A DNA stretch of 64,000 bases from Melampsora larici-populina 98AG31 (taxonomy: Eukaryota > Basidiomycota > Pucciniomycetes > Pucciniales > Melampsoraceae): assembly GCF_000204055.1 (NCBI RefSeq), contig NW_006768775.1:551222-615221 (forward strand), written 5' to 3'. Every line of letters starts with the position of its first letter. Positions within the stretch are counted from its first letter, which is position 1. The notes under the pieces are model-generated. The model worked only from the letters and a program-made list of their open reading frames with translations. It was not told the DNA's origin and searched no databases. Below are positions 20,914 through 32,426 of this stretch, piece by piece. A program made the translations under genes and the position numbers.

Positions 20914-22965
20914 ATGTATAACTTACGCTCGAATAAAAACTTGAAGAGGAAATCAAATCCATCAATAGGATCAACTAGCAAAACTGCCCGTTCAAAAATG
21001 ACAACAACTTTAACTACGACTTCACCCAATCATGGAACTCCAGAATCTATGCCAATTGAAATCAAAAAAAAGATTGCTTACTCGGTTCATCATCCTTCAA
21101 TTCAACAAAAACATCCGAAGAAAAAGCCTGGTTTATTTCTAAGTCAAGATGACATTGATGATGATGATTTCGGTGTTCGAGGCCTTCGGAGAATTTACCA
21201 AACAGGGCCCAGTCAGTGGATTTGCTTAACAATCTCACCAATCTGATACTATACACTTTCAATCAACCAATTTTTCATACCGGGCTAACAACACCACATA
21301 TTTCTCAACTTCCAAAGGTCTTCCCTCGAAGGATATTCGATCACTTGCCTCTGTTGATCGTTCATTCTATGAGATATGCTGTACTTATCTTTTTGGGGTA
21401 TGTAATTAATTGAAGTATGACTGTTTAGGTTATCTAATCTCTTATTTAAATCCTTTTTCATACTTGATCATATGATCTCATATACATTAGTAATTGTTCG
21501 TTATGATCTCATATGCTGTGTGTGCTGTGTTATGTCGTAATATGCTGTGACCATCTCATAGTGAGGATATCGGTATATATAGAACTAGTCTTTCGTCTAC
21601 TTTGTACTTTTCTTCTTTACCGAATTTTCCTTTCACTTCGAGCAGGTTTGCTCTTTGCTCTTTCGGTCACTGAGATTAACATCTCTCTAGTTTTACTAAC
21701 TAGCACATTACCTCCAGGTTATTATTGTTCTCTTTATTTGTTTGCTGCTCTTGTGGTGTTAATATAATTCTTACCGAATTTTCCTTTCACTTCGAGCAGG
21801 TTTGCTCTTTGCTCTTTCGGTCACTGAGATTAACATCTCTCTAGTTTTACTAACTAGCACATTACCTCCAGGTTTGCTCTTTGCTCTTTCGGTCACTGAG
21901 ATTAACATCTCTCTAGTTTTACTAACTAGCACATTACCTCCAGCTTCATAACCAACTCGCAATTTAATTGATGTCTGTCATCATCATCACATCCTCGTGA
22001 TTGAGTAACAAATGGTTTTGTCCCCATTCCAGGATTTCAATTTCAAAGGTTTCGAGGTAGATAGAGTTAACTTCACATTTGACAACATCATTAAAAAACA
22101 TTTGGATCATGTTAAATGGATCAAGTGGAATGTTCCCAAACAGATGCCAAACTTATCTGTGGAACCGATCTCTCGACTTACTGGACTTACTCATCTCTGT
22201 TTAACATCATCTCCTATGGTCCTGGACAAACACTCTTACACCGAAAGATTTATAGTAGACCTGATCTCTAAACTTCCAAGACTCCAAAGTTTCACTTGTT
22301 CGGAGATTGTTGCTACTCATCCAAACCCTTGGGATGGTACAAAAGATGGTCCAGATTCTCACTCTCCACTTGGAATTCATCTCGCTTCACTCACTGATCT
22401 TACTGAATTAGAATTAGAAGAAGTACAATGTTTGGATGCAAGTTGGAATCAACATAAATGGAGTTGTTCATTGACGTCGTTATCATTAATAGATTGTGAA
22501 CGGGTTTCAGCATCAGTCTTACATGGTCTTGTTAATCTTTTCAAATCGAGCTTAACAACACTTATATTTTATAACGTTGACCTTCATTATCGTCCTACTT
22601 TGAAATCACAATCAATTCTTGAAGACATCAAAAATGATAATTTTAAATTTGAGTTACCCGGACTGACCACCTTAGAAATCTCAAGCTGCTTACCACTTCA
22701 ATTCTTGAAATCTTTTCGACATTCAAAAAATCTTTCATGGCTCTTAATAAGTGATAATACGTTTTACAAGAATCAAGATTTAGGAGACATCATTCAACTT
22801 CAACTTTGGCCTAATTTAAAGACATTTGAAATCAAAAACGGATCACCATTTCTTTCTTATAGAGAAGTTGAAGAACTCAAAGTTGTTTGTCAGCAACACA
22901 CAATTGAACTGGTTGTTGATAGTTTTTTTTATTTTGATGAGTATGAAGTTCCTGATCCTTATTAG
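20914..22965 (+). CDS. F-box/LRR-like protein (family copy 2, shortened)
   Basis: Exons are 20914-21211, 21318-21397 and 22033-22965, giving 436 aa; exon 2 is again 80 nt. The N-terminus MYNLRSNKNLKRKSNPSIGS and the F-box second half (SLPSKDIRSLASVDRSF, spliced) are conserved. Exon 3 lacks roughly 80-90 residues present in the other copies between the KWIKW segment and LTGLTHLCL. The acidic C-terminal tail is cut short: a stop after DPY is followed at once by a GATGAAGATGAAGAGGATGA stretch that would encode acid residues in another frame. The second intron is 635 nt because of inserted repeats. Either a divergent functional copy or an early pseudogene. Confidence 0.65.
21617..21943 (+). repeat. 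About 100-bp direct repeats inside an intron
   Basis: A unit beginning TTACCGAATTTTCCTTTCAC and ending in ACTAGCACATTACCTCCAGG occurs at about 21617-21718 and 21771-21870. A 3' part of the unit is repeated again directly after, to about 21943. About 53 bp separate the first two. They lie in the second intron of the gene above. Confidence 0.85.
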
Positions 22966-23742
22966 TGAGGGATGAAGATGAAGAGGATGATTATGTTGCT
23001 TTTGAGATGTTCAATTCAGAGAAAGAGTCATGGACAATGGCGAGGCATTGCATTTGGTCGATGGCTGGGATACTGTTTACATTGTATAGATTTGCTCCAT
23101 GATGTTTCCCTTTTCAAATTGTCCTCCTCATGCAAAGACCATGACCTCGGGACATGGTGATGAACACTTCTTGAAGATGCTGTCTGAACATATGTAGACA
23201 GTTGGTAGGAAGAAACTTTTCAAAAGGTTCTCCGCAATGGTTGATTGTTGCGAAGGTAGGAAATGTGAAATTGCAACGCGCATCAGCGCGCATGATCGAT
23301 CAAGTTGAAACTTGACCTGGCAGGACCTGGCCCCTGGGAAAACGCTTTCTATGTCGCCAGCTGATGCGCACGTAACACCGCAGCAAGATCCGCAGGGAAG
23401 TCGATATCAAATCGCGAAAGACGTATCGGTGTTCCCTAAAGCAGAAGGTCTACGTTCCTGCTGAGGTTTTCCGGCGGCTGCAAAGGAAGGAAACCATTCA
23501 AGGAGGACTTGGAGGAGACCTATCCCAAGTTCTTCCCTGAAGTCTACTTCAATTTATATCCTCAAGTTTTGCTTTCGTCCATTCGGTAGTTTGCATCTCG
23601 TAGCAGGCGACCATCTAAACCAGACTCACTCGATCGAACTCATCGGATTTGATTATCTAAACTTCAATTTGTACAAGGTGGCGATAATTTATGACCACAA
23701 CAGGATCGATATCACAGAAACTCAGTCAAAACTAGAAGAAAA
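22966..23742. other. Intergenic DNA between F-box/LRR genes
   Basis: No gene seen. The stretch 23264-23480 is more GC-rich (GCGCGCAT words) than its surroundings and may be a small insertion. The last 150 bp are presumably the promoter and 5' UTR of the next gene. Confidence 0.45.
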
Positions 23743-25672
23743 ATGGTGTACGACTTACGATCGAAGAAACACGCGGCAGAGAAGTTAAATCCATCGATGG
23801 GCTCATCCAAACCTCTGCCTTCAGAGTCACTTTCAATGCCACCTTTGGACATCCCCAGCAATCTATCATCTATGCCAATCGAAATCTTAGAATTAGTAGT
23901 TTACTGGGTTTATAATCTTCCTTCAACTCGTCAGGAACCTCAAAAAAATCCAATATATCAAATGCATGAAGAACACAGGATTCGTACCTTTGACAAGAAT
24001 TATCTTCGCCTTCGTCAAAAATTTCGGCAAAAGAGTGATAGTCAGTAAAATTGTTTAAAATGACCAATTGCAAACCATCTCACCATTCGCATTGACTGAC
24101 CCACATATCTTCTCTCTTGTCAGGTCTTTCCTTGCTTGATGTTCGAGCACTTGCCTCAGTTAACCGTCTATTCTATCGATTGTGTTGTCCTTCTCTCTAT
24201 GAGGTAAGTTTATGGTTTTTCACATAAATGTTGCCTTCTTCTCATGATTAAGTGACGGGTGGATTAACTTTTCATCCCCATTCCAGTCCATCAATTTAGA
24301 AGGTTGTCTGACCTCTGCAATGTATTCCGCATATATGGCGATCATCTCAAGGCATTCGGATCATATTAGAAGGATCTGGTGGAAAGCTTCCATGTCAGAA
24401 AAACAGGCACTGAGAATGTATTATGCACCAGCTCCTTTGTACCGAGATCCTAAAACCCAATTTAAAATCTTACTCAAAATCTTAAGATATTGTCCTCAGC
24501 TCGTCGATGCCGATTTGGTTCTTGATCAGGCACATTGGATTCTTACTGAAAGTTCCGATACACCTGATCCACTAAGCGATCTGTTGACTCCTGCGTCCCC
24601 TCAGGACGATTCCTCGACATCCCCTCAACATGATTCTACAACATTATCTGATGACGATTCCTCGACATCATCTGATGACAAATCTCCGACATCATCTGAT
24701 GACGAATCTCCGACGTCATCTGATGACGAATCTGCGACATCATCTGATGGCGATGGTTTGACACTATCTAGTGATGATATCATTCAATTTGAACGCTTGC
24801 ATTTCACACAACCTATCACCCAACTCCCTTCACTCACAAGCATCTCACTGGTTTCTCCTGGTGACCGACCGCCTTACGCAGAGCAATTCGTAGTAGACAT
24901 CATCAAGAATCTGTCTCAACTCCAAAGTTTTACGTGTTCAAGGATTGATCATGTCTATCTCAAGCCTCGGTACATTGAAGAAGTCGTGCAGCCCTGTAGA
25001 TCACCACTTGGCCTTCATCTTGCTTCACTTACTCATCTGGTTGAATTAGACTTGGACAACGCAGTTTGTTTCGACTTCACTTGGAATCATCTTGATTGGA
25101 AAAGCTCTTTGACAGATTTAGCCATAGTAGATTGTCCTCATGTCTCAGTCTTTGGTTTACATGGATTTGTTAAGCTTTTTGAATCAACCTTAACCACGCT
25201 TAAATTAGTTGGCGATCCTTATCATCACGATGGCCCTCTGAATTATGATCACATCCTTGAAGATTCATCAGGTTATAGGTTTCCATTCCAATTACCTAAC
25301 CTGACCGAACTTACAATCGCAAACCACTTATCCATCAAATTCTTACGAGGTTTTCATCTTTCAAAAAACATTTCAATCATTTTATTAGGTAGAACTCCTG
25401 GTTACAAATATCAAGATTTGAAAGAATTAATACAAGTTCAATATTGGCCCAATCTGAAAAAGCTTCAGATTACCAATCATGCCCCTACCCATCTTCGTAG
25501 AAAGTTTGCCTTTTCTCGTAGAAAGATTTTAGACCTTGAAAACTTGTGTCAGGAGAATGGAATTGAAATGAATGTTATTCGTGTTAAGGATGATGATGAA
25601 TATGATTATCCTTCTGATACTGATGACGATCAACTTTCAGATTTCGACAATGCTATCTTCGGGATGGAGTAA
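23743..25672 (+). CDS. F-box/LRR-like protein (family copy 3)
   Basis: Exons are 23743-24040, 24124-24203 and 24287-25672, giving 587 aa. Exon 1 is 298 nt as in copy 2, and exon 2 is 80 nt as in both paralogues. The F-box is MPIEILELVVYWV plus, after splicing, LSLLDVRALASVNRLFYRL. Exon 3 contains a Ser/Asp-rich repeat insertion (see next feature), then LRR-like segments (LPSLTSISLVS, LVELDLDNAVC, LTELTIANH) and WPNLKKLQIT near the end, before an acidic tail. It is the longest of the three. The proposed SCF substrate-receptor role rests on domain architecture only. Confidence 0.8.
24640..24760 (+). repeat. In-frame 24-bp coding repeats (Ser/Asp-rich)
   Basis: About five imperfect copies of a 24-bp unit containing TCATCTGATGACGAATC encode repeats of the form TSSDDESP. 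The unit length is a multiple of three, so expansion keeps the frame. It lies between the WWKA..ILLKIL region and the LRRs of family copy 3 and is absent from copies 1 and 2. The many S-D-D/E contexts resemble casein kinase 2 sites. Confidence 0.8.
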
Positions 25673-26418
25673 TTATTGGACCATCAGCGTTTGTGGCGCT
25701 CAGATAGCTGATACTACATCTGATGGATGTTTGGATGGGGTATGATATGTATAATGGTTCAGATAATGGAGTTAGCTTTCATTGTCTTGATAATCAGTTG
25801 TAAGGTTGACATCATCCACACTCTGGAATGCAATTCAAATGCCGGTATAAGGAGTTGTGTAACATGTCAGGGTCAAGTTGGAGTTTTCCGCTTCATTTTT
25901 TGCATGGTTCAATTGACTTCATATCTTGTTGTTGAGAGAGAGAAGATGTCTATAGATGTACTGAGCTAAGGTATGCTACGGTCCACTTTGATCAGTGATA
26001 TCACACCATGAACTAATTCGAATCCAGCTCCAGGACAAGGACTCATTCAATATGATAAAGGGCCTCCTTTTGTCTGCCTTTTTGAGTTGATCAAATTCCC
26101 TTATATTGTCAACAAGGTCAGGGGTGCCAAGCGACGGCACGCTTCCTGACGGAAATACCCATTCTTGATCTCCAGGGCGCGAAAGGTGCGATATGTGCGA
26201 TGCACAGTACGGACGCCCCCGGGTGCCGCACCCTACTTGAATTTCATTCCATTACGTCAATAACAGACCAACATCAATTCTTTGCTGTTGACCATTTTGA
26301 ATGCTGACCGCCAGACCAAATTCAATTGATAACTCATTCACCACCACTTTCATCATCAGCGCAACTTGCTCTCCAATCAAACCTGACGAGCAAATTACAA
26401 AGTCAAAGGATTTGAATC
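25673..26418. other. Intergenic DNA before DUF7918 copy 2
   Basis: No gene seen. A GC-rich patch at about 26116-26236 includes the palindrome GGGTGCCGCACCC. The CACGTG word found before copies 1 and 3 was not seen here. Confidence 0.45.
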
Positions 26419-27752
26419 ATGCCAGAGGCGAATGGTATTCGAGCGAGTCTAATTTGCGAAGGATCCCCTTTAACTGAGTATCCCTATTCATCGTCAGCGC
26501 CCTGCACGGCCTGGTGCGAATCGTCACCGGGCCAGACGTTTGTGGTCGAGCTCAACGGACCAATCGCGACGTCAGATTATTCGATCATGCTGTATTGTGA
26601 TGGTGTCTTCATGAAGAGCTATGCAATCCCTTGTCATACTAGTCTTTCATCAACTTTTCAAGGTCTCTATCTGCCCGAAGATGGCACCAAGCTATTGCCC
26701 TTCACATTTGCAAACATTGAGCTTTGTGAAGAAGTGGACAGTCACCCGGACCAAATTGTCAAAAACCTTGGCACTGTGTCTGTGGAGCTTTTCTATTGTA
26801 ACTTTGGTAATATTAGACCAAATACTAACACCAGTCTTCCAACCGTTGCTTCGACAATCAAATTTTCGGAACGGGATATGAGGACAAGTATGATCCCACA
26901 TATCATCAGGTCAGCCACCCCTCCTACAGATTTTGACCATCAAGTAACCCTCTTCCGTCATTTGGAACTGGCTGACTCGAATCTTGATCGCAGCTTAGGA
27001 GAATCAACTACTGCCCCAAGACTGCGATCAACAGTCACTTGGGAGGTTCATCAGGTCGATCCCATACCCTGTCTGCGATTTGTTTGGCAGTACAGACCTC
27101 GTGGTAAGCTTGAAGTAACTTGACGGCTTAAGTTTATCATTTTATCATTCAAGGACTCAAATCTTGAGACCGATAAGTGTTGCTTTGCTTTGATCCTATA
27201 GACTTTTTAATCACCGCAGGCGTCATTCCGCGGGATGTCAGTGATCATCCAACTCCTCCAGTTACACATAAAAATAACGAAGCAAGATCAGTCCAGGTAT
27301 CAGAACCCCGCGTAAAGGAGCGGTGCGGTATCAATGCAGGTGGTGACATGGTACCTGGACCTTCATCAAACACAAATCAATCCGAAGTCAAGCCTGAAGT
27401 CAAGCTACAGAAAAGTGGTAGCAAGCCAGTTGTGATTGATATACGCAATGACCAAGAAACATCTGTATTCTTTTCAAACCCTAACCTTCTTGCTGAGAAC
27501 GAGGATGATGATCCCAGAAATTCATCATCCGAAAATTTTACTCAAGCTAGTAGCAGTTCAACCCATCAGATTCAAGTCAAACCTGTGAATATCAAGTTAA
27601 AGACAGCTGGTGGTGGGCAACCCAATCAAACAAAACGAGTCCAAGCCGAGACAGAAGTTGAAGAAAATGATCGCAAACGTGTCAAGTTGAAAATGAGATC
27701 TGCCACTCTATATGACTCGGATGAGACTTTGCAGGATGAAGACTCGCTTTGA
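26419..27752 (+). CDS. DUF7918 protein (copy 2, degenerate SIM-like motifs)
   Basis: Exons are 26419-26909, 26994-27103 and 27202-27752, giving 383 aa. Exon 1 (491 nt) and exon 2 (110 nt) equal those of the paralogues. The domain keeps ASLICEGSPLTEY, CDGVFMKSY, PFTFANIELCEE and, after splicing, CLRFVWQYRPRDFLITAGVIP. The C-terminal tail differs: the first SUMO-interaction-like core is VVIDIRND rather than VIDLCDD, and the second (NPNLLAENEDDD) has lost its contiguous hydrophobic-acidic form. The tail still ends in a basic RKRVKLKM stretch followed by acidic residues. Function is unknown, and this copy may have diverged in partner binding. Confidence 0.82.
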
Positions 27753-29022
27753 CATTTTCATCATTGCAGTCTAACACCTCTTTCATCAAAAGAAAGCATT
27801 GGACGAAGAATTATTCAAGATTTTTAAGATACGGAAAAGCCAGTACCATTTTGAATTTCGTTGACTTTCCAATTCATTTCAAACTCACCAGTGAATTGAT
27901 TTCCTAGATTTTTTTTGTACTCGTCAACTTTTCGCCAGTCTCAGCAAGCTTTGCATTTCCTTCCTTGTACAATTATCAGTCCCAGTTAAACTACGCAGCA
28001 ACGCTTCAAACCTTAAAGCCCGGATCAAGTGATCTCAATGCATTTTCTCTTCTTTCTTATCAGTCTGATTGTTCATATTCTACAAGGTTTGCATTTGTAT
28101 GATCGTTTTTGAATTGTATTCCTTGCCCGAGTTTTTCAACATCTCCATGAAAATTCGATGGTGTCATCTTTTGTTTTGTTTGTTTTCAGCATTATATATC
28201 TCGCAGCAGATTCCAGACTTCCCCTATGGATGATTCCAAGGTGGACTAAAAATAGCTTTTGCCTTGATCCACATTGTTCATCGATTCGCGGCTCGTGGTG
28301 AGGTTGCCAGACCGCTGGACAGGGCAGAGGCCCTGGTCTCGTGAAATCAACCCCATGTGAGGGCAGGTGGTGAGCTCGGGGTATGCCTATGAAGCGTCAT
28401 TGTTTGAGGACAATCCCCAGTGAAGGGCAATCCTAAGTCCCTCCACCCACCCCTTCCCCAGATTGGGAGTGTTATACAATACGGCGAAGGAATGACAGCG
28501 GGGTCAAAGAAGTAGAATGATTTCTTTCAGCAGAATGTATCATATCAGTTATCTACCAATTTTTTTGTGTAAAAATTGAGCAAGTTTTCTCAGTTGCTTA
28601 GGACATCATGACTCATTGGTGGCTTTTGTGATCATTGTTGTCACAACCAAAAACATGCAAATAAATACTATTGTTATTTTCTTTGCGTGGTTACAAGTGG
28701 CACTGAATTATTTTTATTGCTGCTGAGCAGGTGTTCTCATTTCCTTTAATATCTCATCATTTCTCACCCATCTGTGCTTGCCATTGGTAGTTTGACAAGA
28801 CTTTTCTGCCAAAAAGTTTTGAGGATCCCTGGAGTGACACTCTTCCTTGCTTTGTAGAACAACAAACTTGACAAATGAACCAATCTACATCCAGATTAGG
28901 ATCATATCAACCAAGGACTTGGCATAACTCTATATGAACAATGAGAAGACCACTGAGAAAACAATACGGGAATTGAAATGAGATGATTGAGTAAAGGAGA
29001 AACAATCCGTGAATCTTAAACC
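27753..29022. other. Intergenic DNA, GC-rich block
   Basis: No gene seen. A GC-rich segment at about 28270-28460 stands out from the AT-rich flanks and may be a short interspersed element; no clear Pol III boxes or target duplication were found. Confidence 0.45.
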
Positions 29023-29691
29023 TCAAGATCTAGAACCGGAGGAAAAAGATTTAGGGTTCTGATAGTAGTACCAGCAAAGACATCCAATCACCGGAGAAAA
29101 CATAGCCGACGTTACAGCAATTTCTCCACAAGTCAACGGGACGCGTCTTCTGTCGACTTTAGTACTCAAGGCCCCATCACAATAGCAACAACAAGTTGAA
29201 TAAAGAAGATGGCCACGATCTTCTGAATCATATACTCTAATCTGTCCACAATACCCAGTGACATCACAGCATGATTTCCCAATCCGTTCATAAACGCCGT
29301 CACCCATATACTCGTAGTGTCCGCCCGCTCGCAGCCCATGTACTCCCTCTGCTACACGGCGCAGTTCCTCGTCACTGTATTCCTTACGGTCCATACGAGG
29401 TTGTGTAGGTGCTTGCATAACTGCCTCTTGCAATTCCTTTCGATCACGGAGGACTCGTCTCACCGCCATCTGCCCTCCTCTTCTATTGTATGACAGCTCA
29501 TATGCTTGTCCTTGTTGGATTCTTTGGCGCATTTCTTCCAGACCTCGACTCCATTCAACCCCAGAAACCGTTGCAGACGAATCCGTCACAGCGGGAACAT
29601 TCCACGAGGTTCCTGCCCCTGAATATCTTGTCAATCTAGAATGGACATGGCAAGCGAGGCTGACATATAATCCCAGAATAAGAGGCTTCAT
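29023..29691 (-). CDS. Small cysteine-rich predicted secreted protein
   Basis: A single exon of 222 aa if translation starts at the internal Met at 29691. I prefer this start over the longer frame (to 29793) because it begins directly with a signal peptide, MKPLILGLYVSLACHVHS. The mature part is polar and charged (RQRIQQGQAYELSYNRRGGQ). It then becomes cysteine-rich, with CC, a TCCCYC cluster, and single cysteines in GYCGQ, TCGE and GCLC. A hydrophobic segment near the C-terminus (IAVTSAMFSPVIGCLCWYYY) could be a membrane anchor or buried core. I do not recognise the family. In a plant-pathogenic fungus such a protein would be an effector candidate, which is inference only. Confidence 0.65.
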   Translation of the reverse strand: MKPLILGLYVSLACHVHSRLTRYSGAGTSWNVPAVTDSSATVSGVEWSRGLEEMRQRIQQGQAYELSYNRRGGQMAVRRVLRDRKELQEAVMQAPTQPRMDRKEYSDEELRRVAEGVHGLRAGGHYEYMGDGVYERIGKSCCDVTGYCGQIRVYDSEDRGHLLYSTCCCYCDGALSTKVDRRRVPLTCGEIAVTSAMFSPVIGCLCWYYYQNPKSFSSGSRS

Positions 29692-31153
29692 TTTTGATAG
29701 ATCAAGAACACCTGAAGGAATCTTGCTGAAGAAACCAAGTGAGCTAATCGAGACTCTTTCCAAAGAACCGTGAAGGAAGCCTAAAGAAAGCAACTTACAT
29801 TCAAGCTGCGTACTGGTAGAATTGAATTATAATCCTAATGACAAATCTCTCAAGAAAACGAGGGCTTGTTGAGATATCCTTGTCGATGGTAATATGGTCT
29901 GCTAGAGAGCTGCTTAACAATGGATTTTTTAGAATAGATATCACAGACAAGTTATTGACATTGTTTGCTTTTGCAAGTTGAGCGGAGATGTACGTACCCG
30001 ACCTGGGTACTACGATTCTATCTCAATCACCAACCCAAGAATTTGAGCGCCAAAAATGCGCTTTTACTCAAGGGATCACTTGACAAAATGAGCCGTAACA
30101 AGCGAGGACAGAGCGATCGACCAGAGTTGAAGTACCAAAATCTCTGTCGCGAGTAGAGTAGGAATAGCTTTGTGGTTGTGCTAGTGCAGAAAGTTAGCTT
30201 ACATAAGCTGATGGTAGAAACTGCGCAAGGGTATGAGAGGAATGTCTGACATCCTGGTTGTGGAACGATTCCACATAACGTTCTGCGCGATCTCGATCTC
30301 GTCTGCATTAACTTATTTTCGGAAGCAACAATATCTTATTCAATGTTGTCGCCAAATTGAACTCTCGGCCACATACCAGGGATCCCGGATTGTTTTGCAA
30401 CCTATTGGGACACGTCTGGAGATCCCTGGGCGCTGGAACTTGTGGTGCTCGTGTCCTTCCATATCAAATCTTGGAGACATTACCTTTTATTGATTACGGG
30501 CTTACATAAAAGGTAATTCAAGCTGAACATTCCGAAGCAGTCTCAAAACGAGTTTTCCAATGCAATCGCATGGTTATCATTCAGGGTGCTTTCGCGTCGG
30601 CATCTTTCCAAAGGCCATCGCATCGGTATCTTTCCGATATCGTTTCGTCTTGTATCGATTTCAGGGAGTTTGCATCGAATTCTATTGCATCCTGATGGAC
30701 CCCGTTGAGAGGTAACTACGCGTTGGTACATTTGACTGCCGCGTTGTCCCCCATCCTATTTTTGGAGAAACATCCTCACAGGATGTTTAGCGAGTTAGCG
30801 AGATCTCCACCCTCAGTGGCTGGGAGTTTACATCTCAATGCAATCCAGGATGAACAATCGGAAGCAGGCTCTCAACAAGCCTTCCGAGGGTTTTGGTCAA
30901 ATGCCATTGAATGATTGTGCAATGTGAAGTGAGTGAGTTTGGGTGGTCACGTGATGTTAAGGTGGTGTAGCTCTACTAGAAATCCAAAAAACCATTCTTG
31001 GTAATTTGACCCTTGTTGACCATCTAAGACCATCTATGAAATGAATGCTGAGCCACCTCCCATCGTAATGAACCCCATCGGTCCCTTTTATCAATCCAAG
31101 TTATCATCCAACCAAATCTGACGAAAACATCACAAAACCAAAGAACTGTCATC
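29692..31153. other. Intergenic DNA between divergent genes
   Basis: No gene seen. Contains the upstream regions of the minus-strand secreted protein and of DUF7918 copy 3. Confidence 0.45.
30947..30956 (+). promoter_or_regulatory. CACGTG E-box upstream of DUF7918 copy 3
   Basis: TCACGTGATG, 206 bp before the ATG at 31154. Position and neighbouring words (GTGTAGCTCTAC, AAACCATTC, TTGTTGACC) parallel those upstream of copy 1. Confidence 0.5.
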
Positions 31154-32426
31154 ATGCCACACGTGGACGGGATCCAAGCAAATCTCATTTCCAGTGGAAT
31201 CCCTTTGATGGAATATCCTAACGTGTCGTCCGCGCCCAACAACGTGTTTTGCGAGTCACAACCCGGTCAAACTTTCGAGGTAGAGTTTTCAGGACCTGAG
31301 AGACCTTCGGATTGTGTAGTCCACCTCTACTGCGATGGCGTTTTCATGTCTGGCTATGCATTCCCTCGCCGTCGCCGTATCAAATCAACTTTTCGAGGGG
31401 TCTATCTACCGGGAGATGACGCAGCATTGTTGCCCTTCAAGTTTGCGAACGTCGAGCTTTGTGAAGAAGATGACAGTCACCCGGAACAAATCGTCAAAAA
31501 CCTCGGCACTGTAGCTATTGAATTCTTTCACTGTACCTTGGGTCCACCCAAACCAAGTGGTAGGAGTACCATTCCATCCGTTGCATCAAACAACAAATTC
31601 TCTGAACGAAACAAGAAAGCTAGCATGATTCCACATACCATTGGGTCAGTTCTCCTGCTTATGCGTATATTTGAACTCACACTCATCTTTTATCGTTCAA
31701 ACCTTTCTGACCGAATATCCACTCCAGTCTTGGGGAATCCCTTCCAGCTCCGACAAAGCGAAGCTCGATATCTCATGACCCTAGTCAGATAGATCCCACA
31801 CCCTATGTACGATTTGTGTGGCAGTATAGGTCTCGTAGTAAGCTAGAATAACTCACTGGGTCTTATATTCCTACATGTTTCCTGAATCAAGCCTACAAAC
31901 TGTTTGTTGATCTCCATTTTCTTCTTCAGGTATGTTGATCACTTCCGGCCTCATTCCTCGGCCCACCAGCCAACTTCTAGACATCCGAATATCAACACCA
32001 CCTCCACTTACGCACCAAGATGACGAAGAGGCGCACAAAGAAACGAAGCCTGACATCAAGCCAAAGGCGAGCGGTACCAAGCCAGTGGTGATCGATCTTT
32101 GCGACGACAATGCAACATTTGCATTGTTTTCTAACAGTATCGAAAATCCAATTCTCCTCGACGATGACGAAGATGATGAGTCAATAATCCAATCATCTGT
32201 CAACCTCCTTCAAGCTAGTACTAGTAGCAGTACAACCCAACAAGTTGATAATAAACCTGTGAAGATTGAGATAGACACTGCTCCCAGTGGGCAACCTAAT
32301 CGAATGAAGCGTCACCAGGCCGACACACAAGTTGAAGAGATTGATCAAAAACGTGTGAAGTTGGAAATAATATCTGAAGCTCTAAATGACTCGGACGCAA
32401 CTATAGAGGATGAAAATTCAGTTTGA
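31154..32426 (+). CDS. DUF7918 protein with SUMO-interaction-like motifs (copy 3)
   Basis: Exons are 31154-31644, 31728-31837 and 31930-32426, giving 365 aa. It is the closest paralogue of the 7493 gene; introns fall at the same codons and phases. The domain shows ANLISSGIPLMEYP, CDGVFMSGY, PFKFANVELCEEDDSHPEQI and, after splicing, PYVRFVWQYRSRSMLITSGLIP. The tail has VVIDLCDD (V254-L257) and PILLDDDEDD (from P274), at the same residue numbers as in copy 1. It ends with a basic KRVKLEI stretch and an acidic terminus. The C-terminal motifs suggest SUMO or SUMO-conjugate binding; the globular domain's activity is unknown. Confidence 0.86.

Noticed and set aside
24640..24760. CRISPR-like spacing of repeats
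   Set aside because: The units are contiguous in-frame coding repeats in a eukaryotic gene with no spacers.
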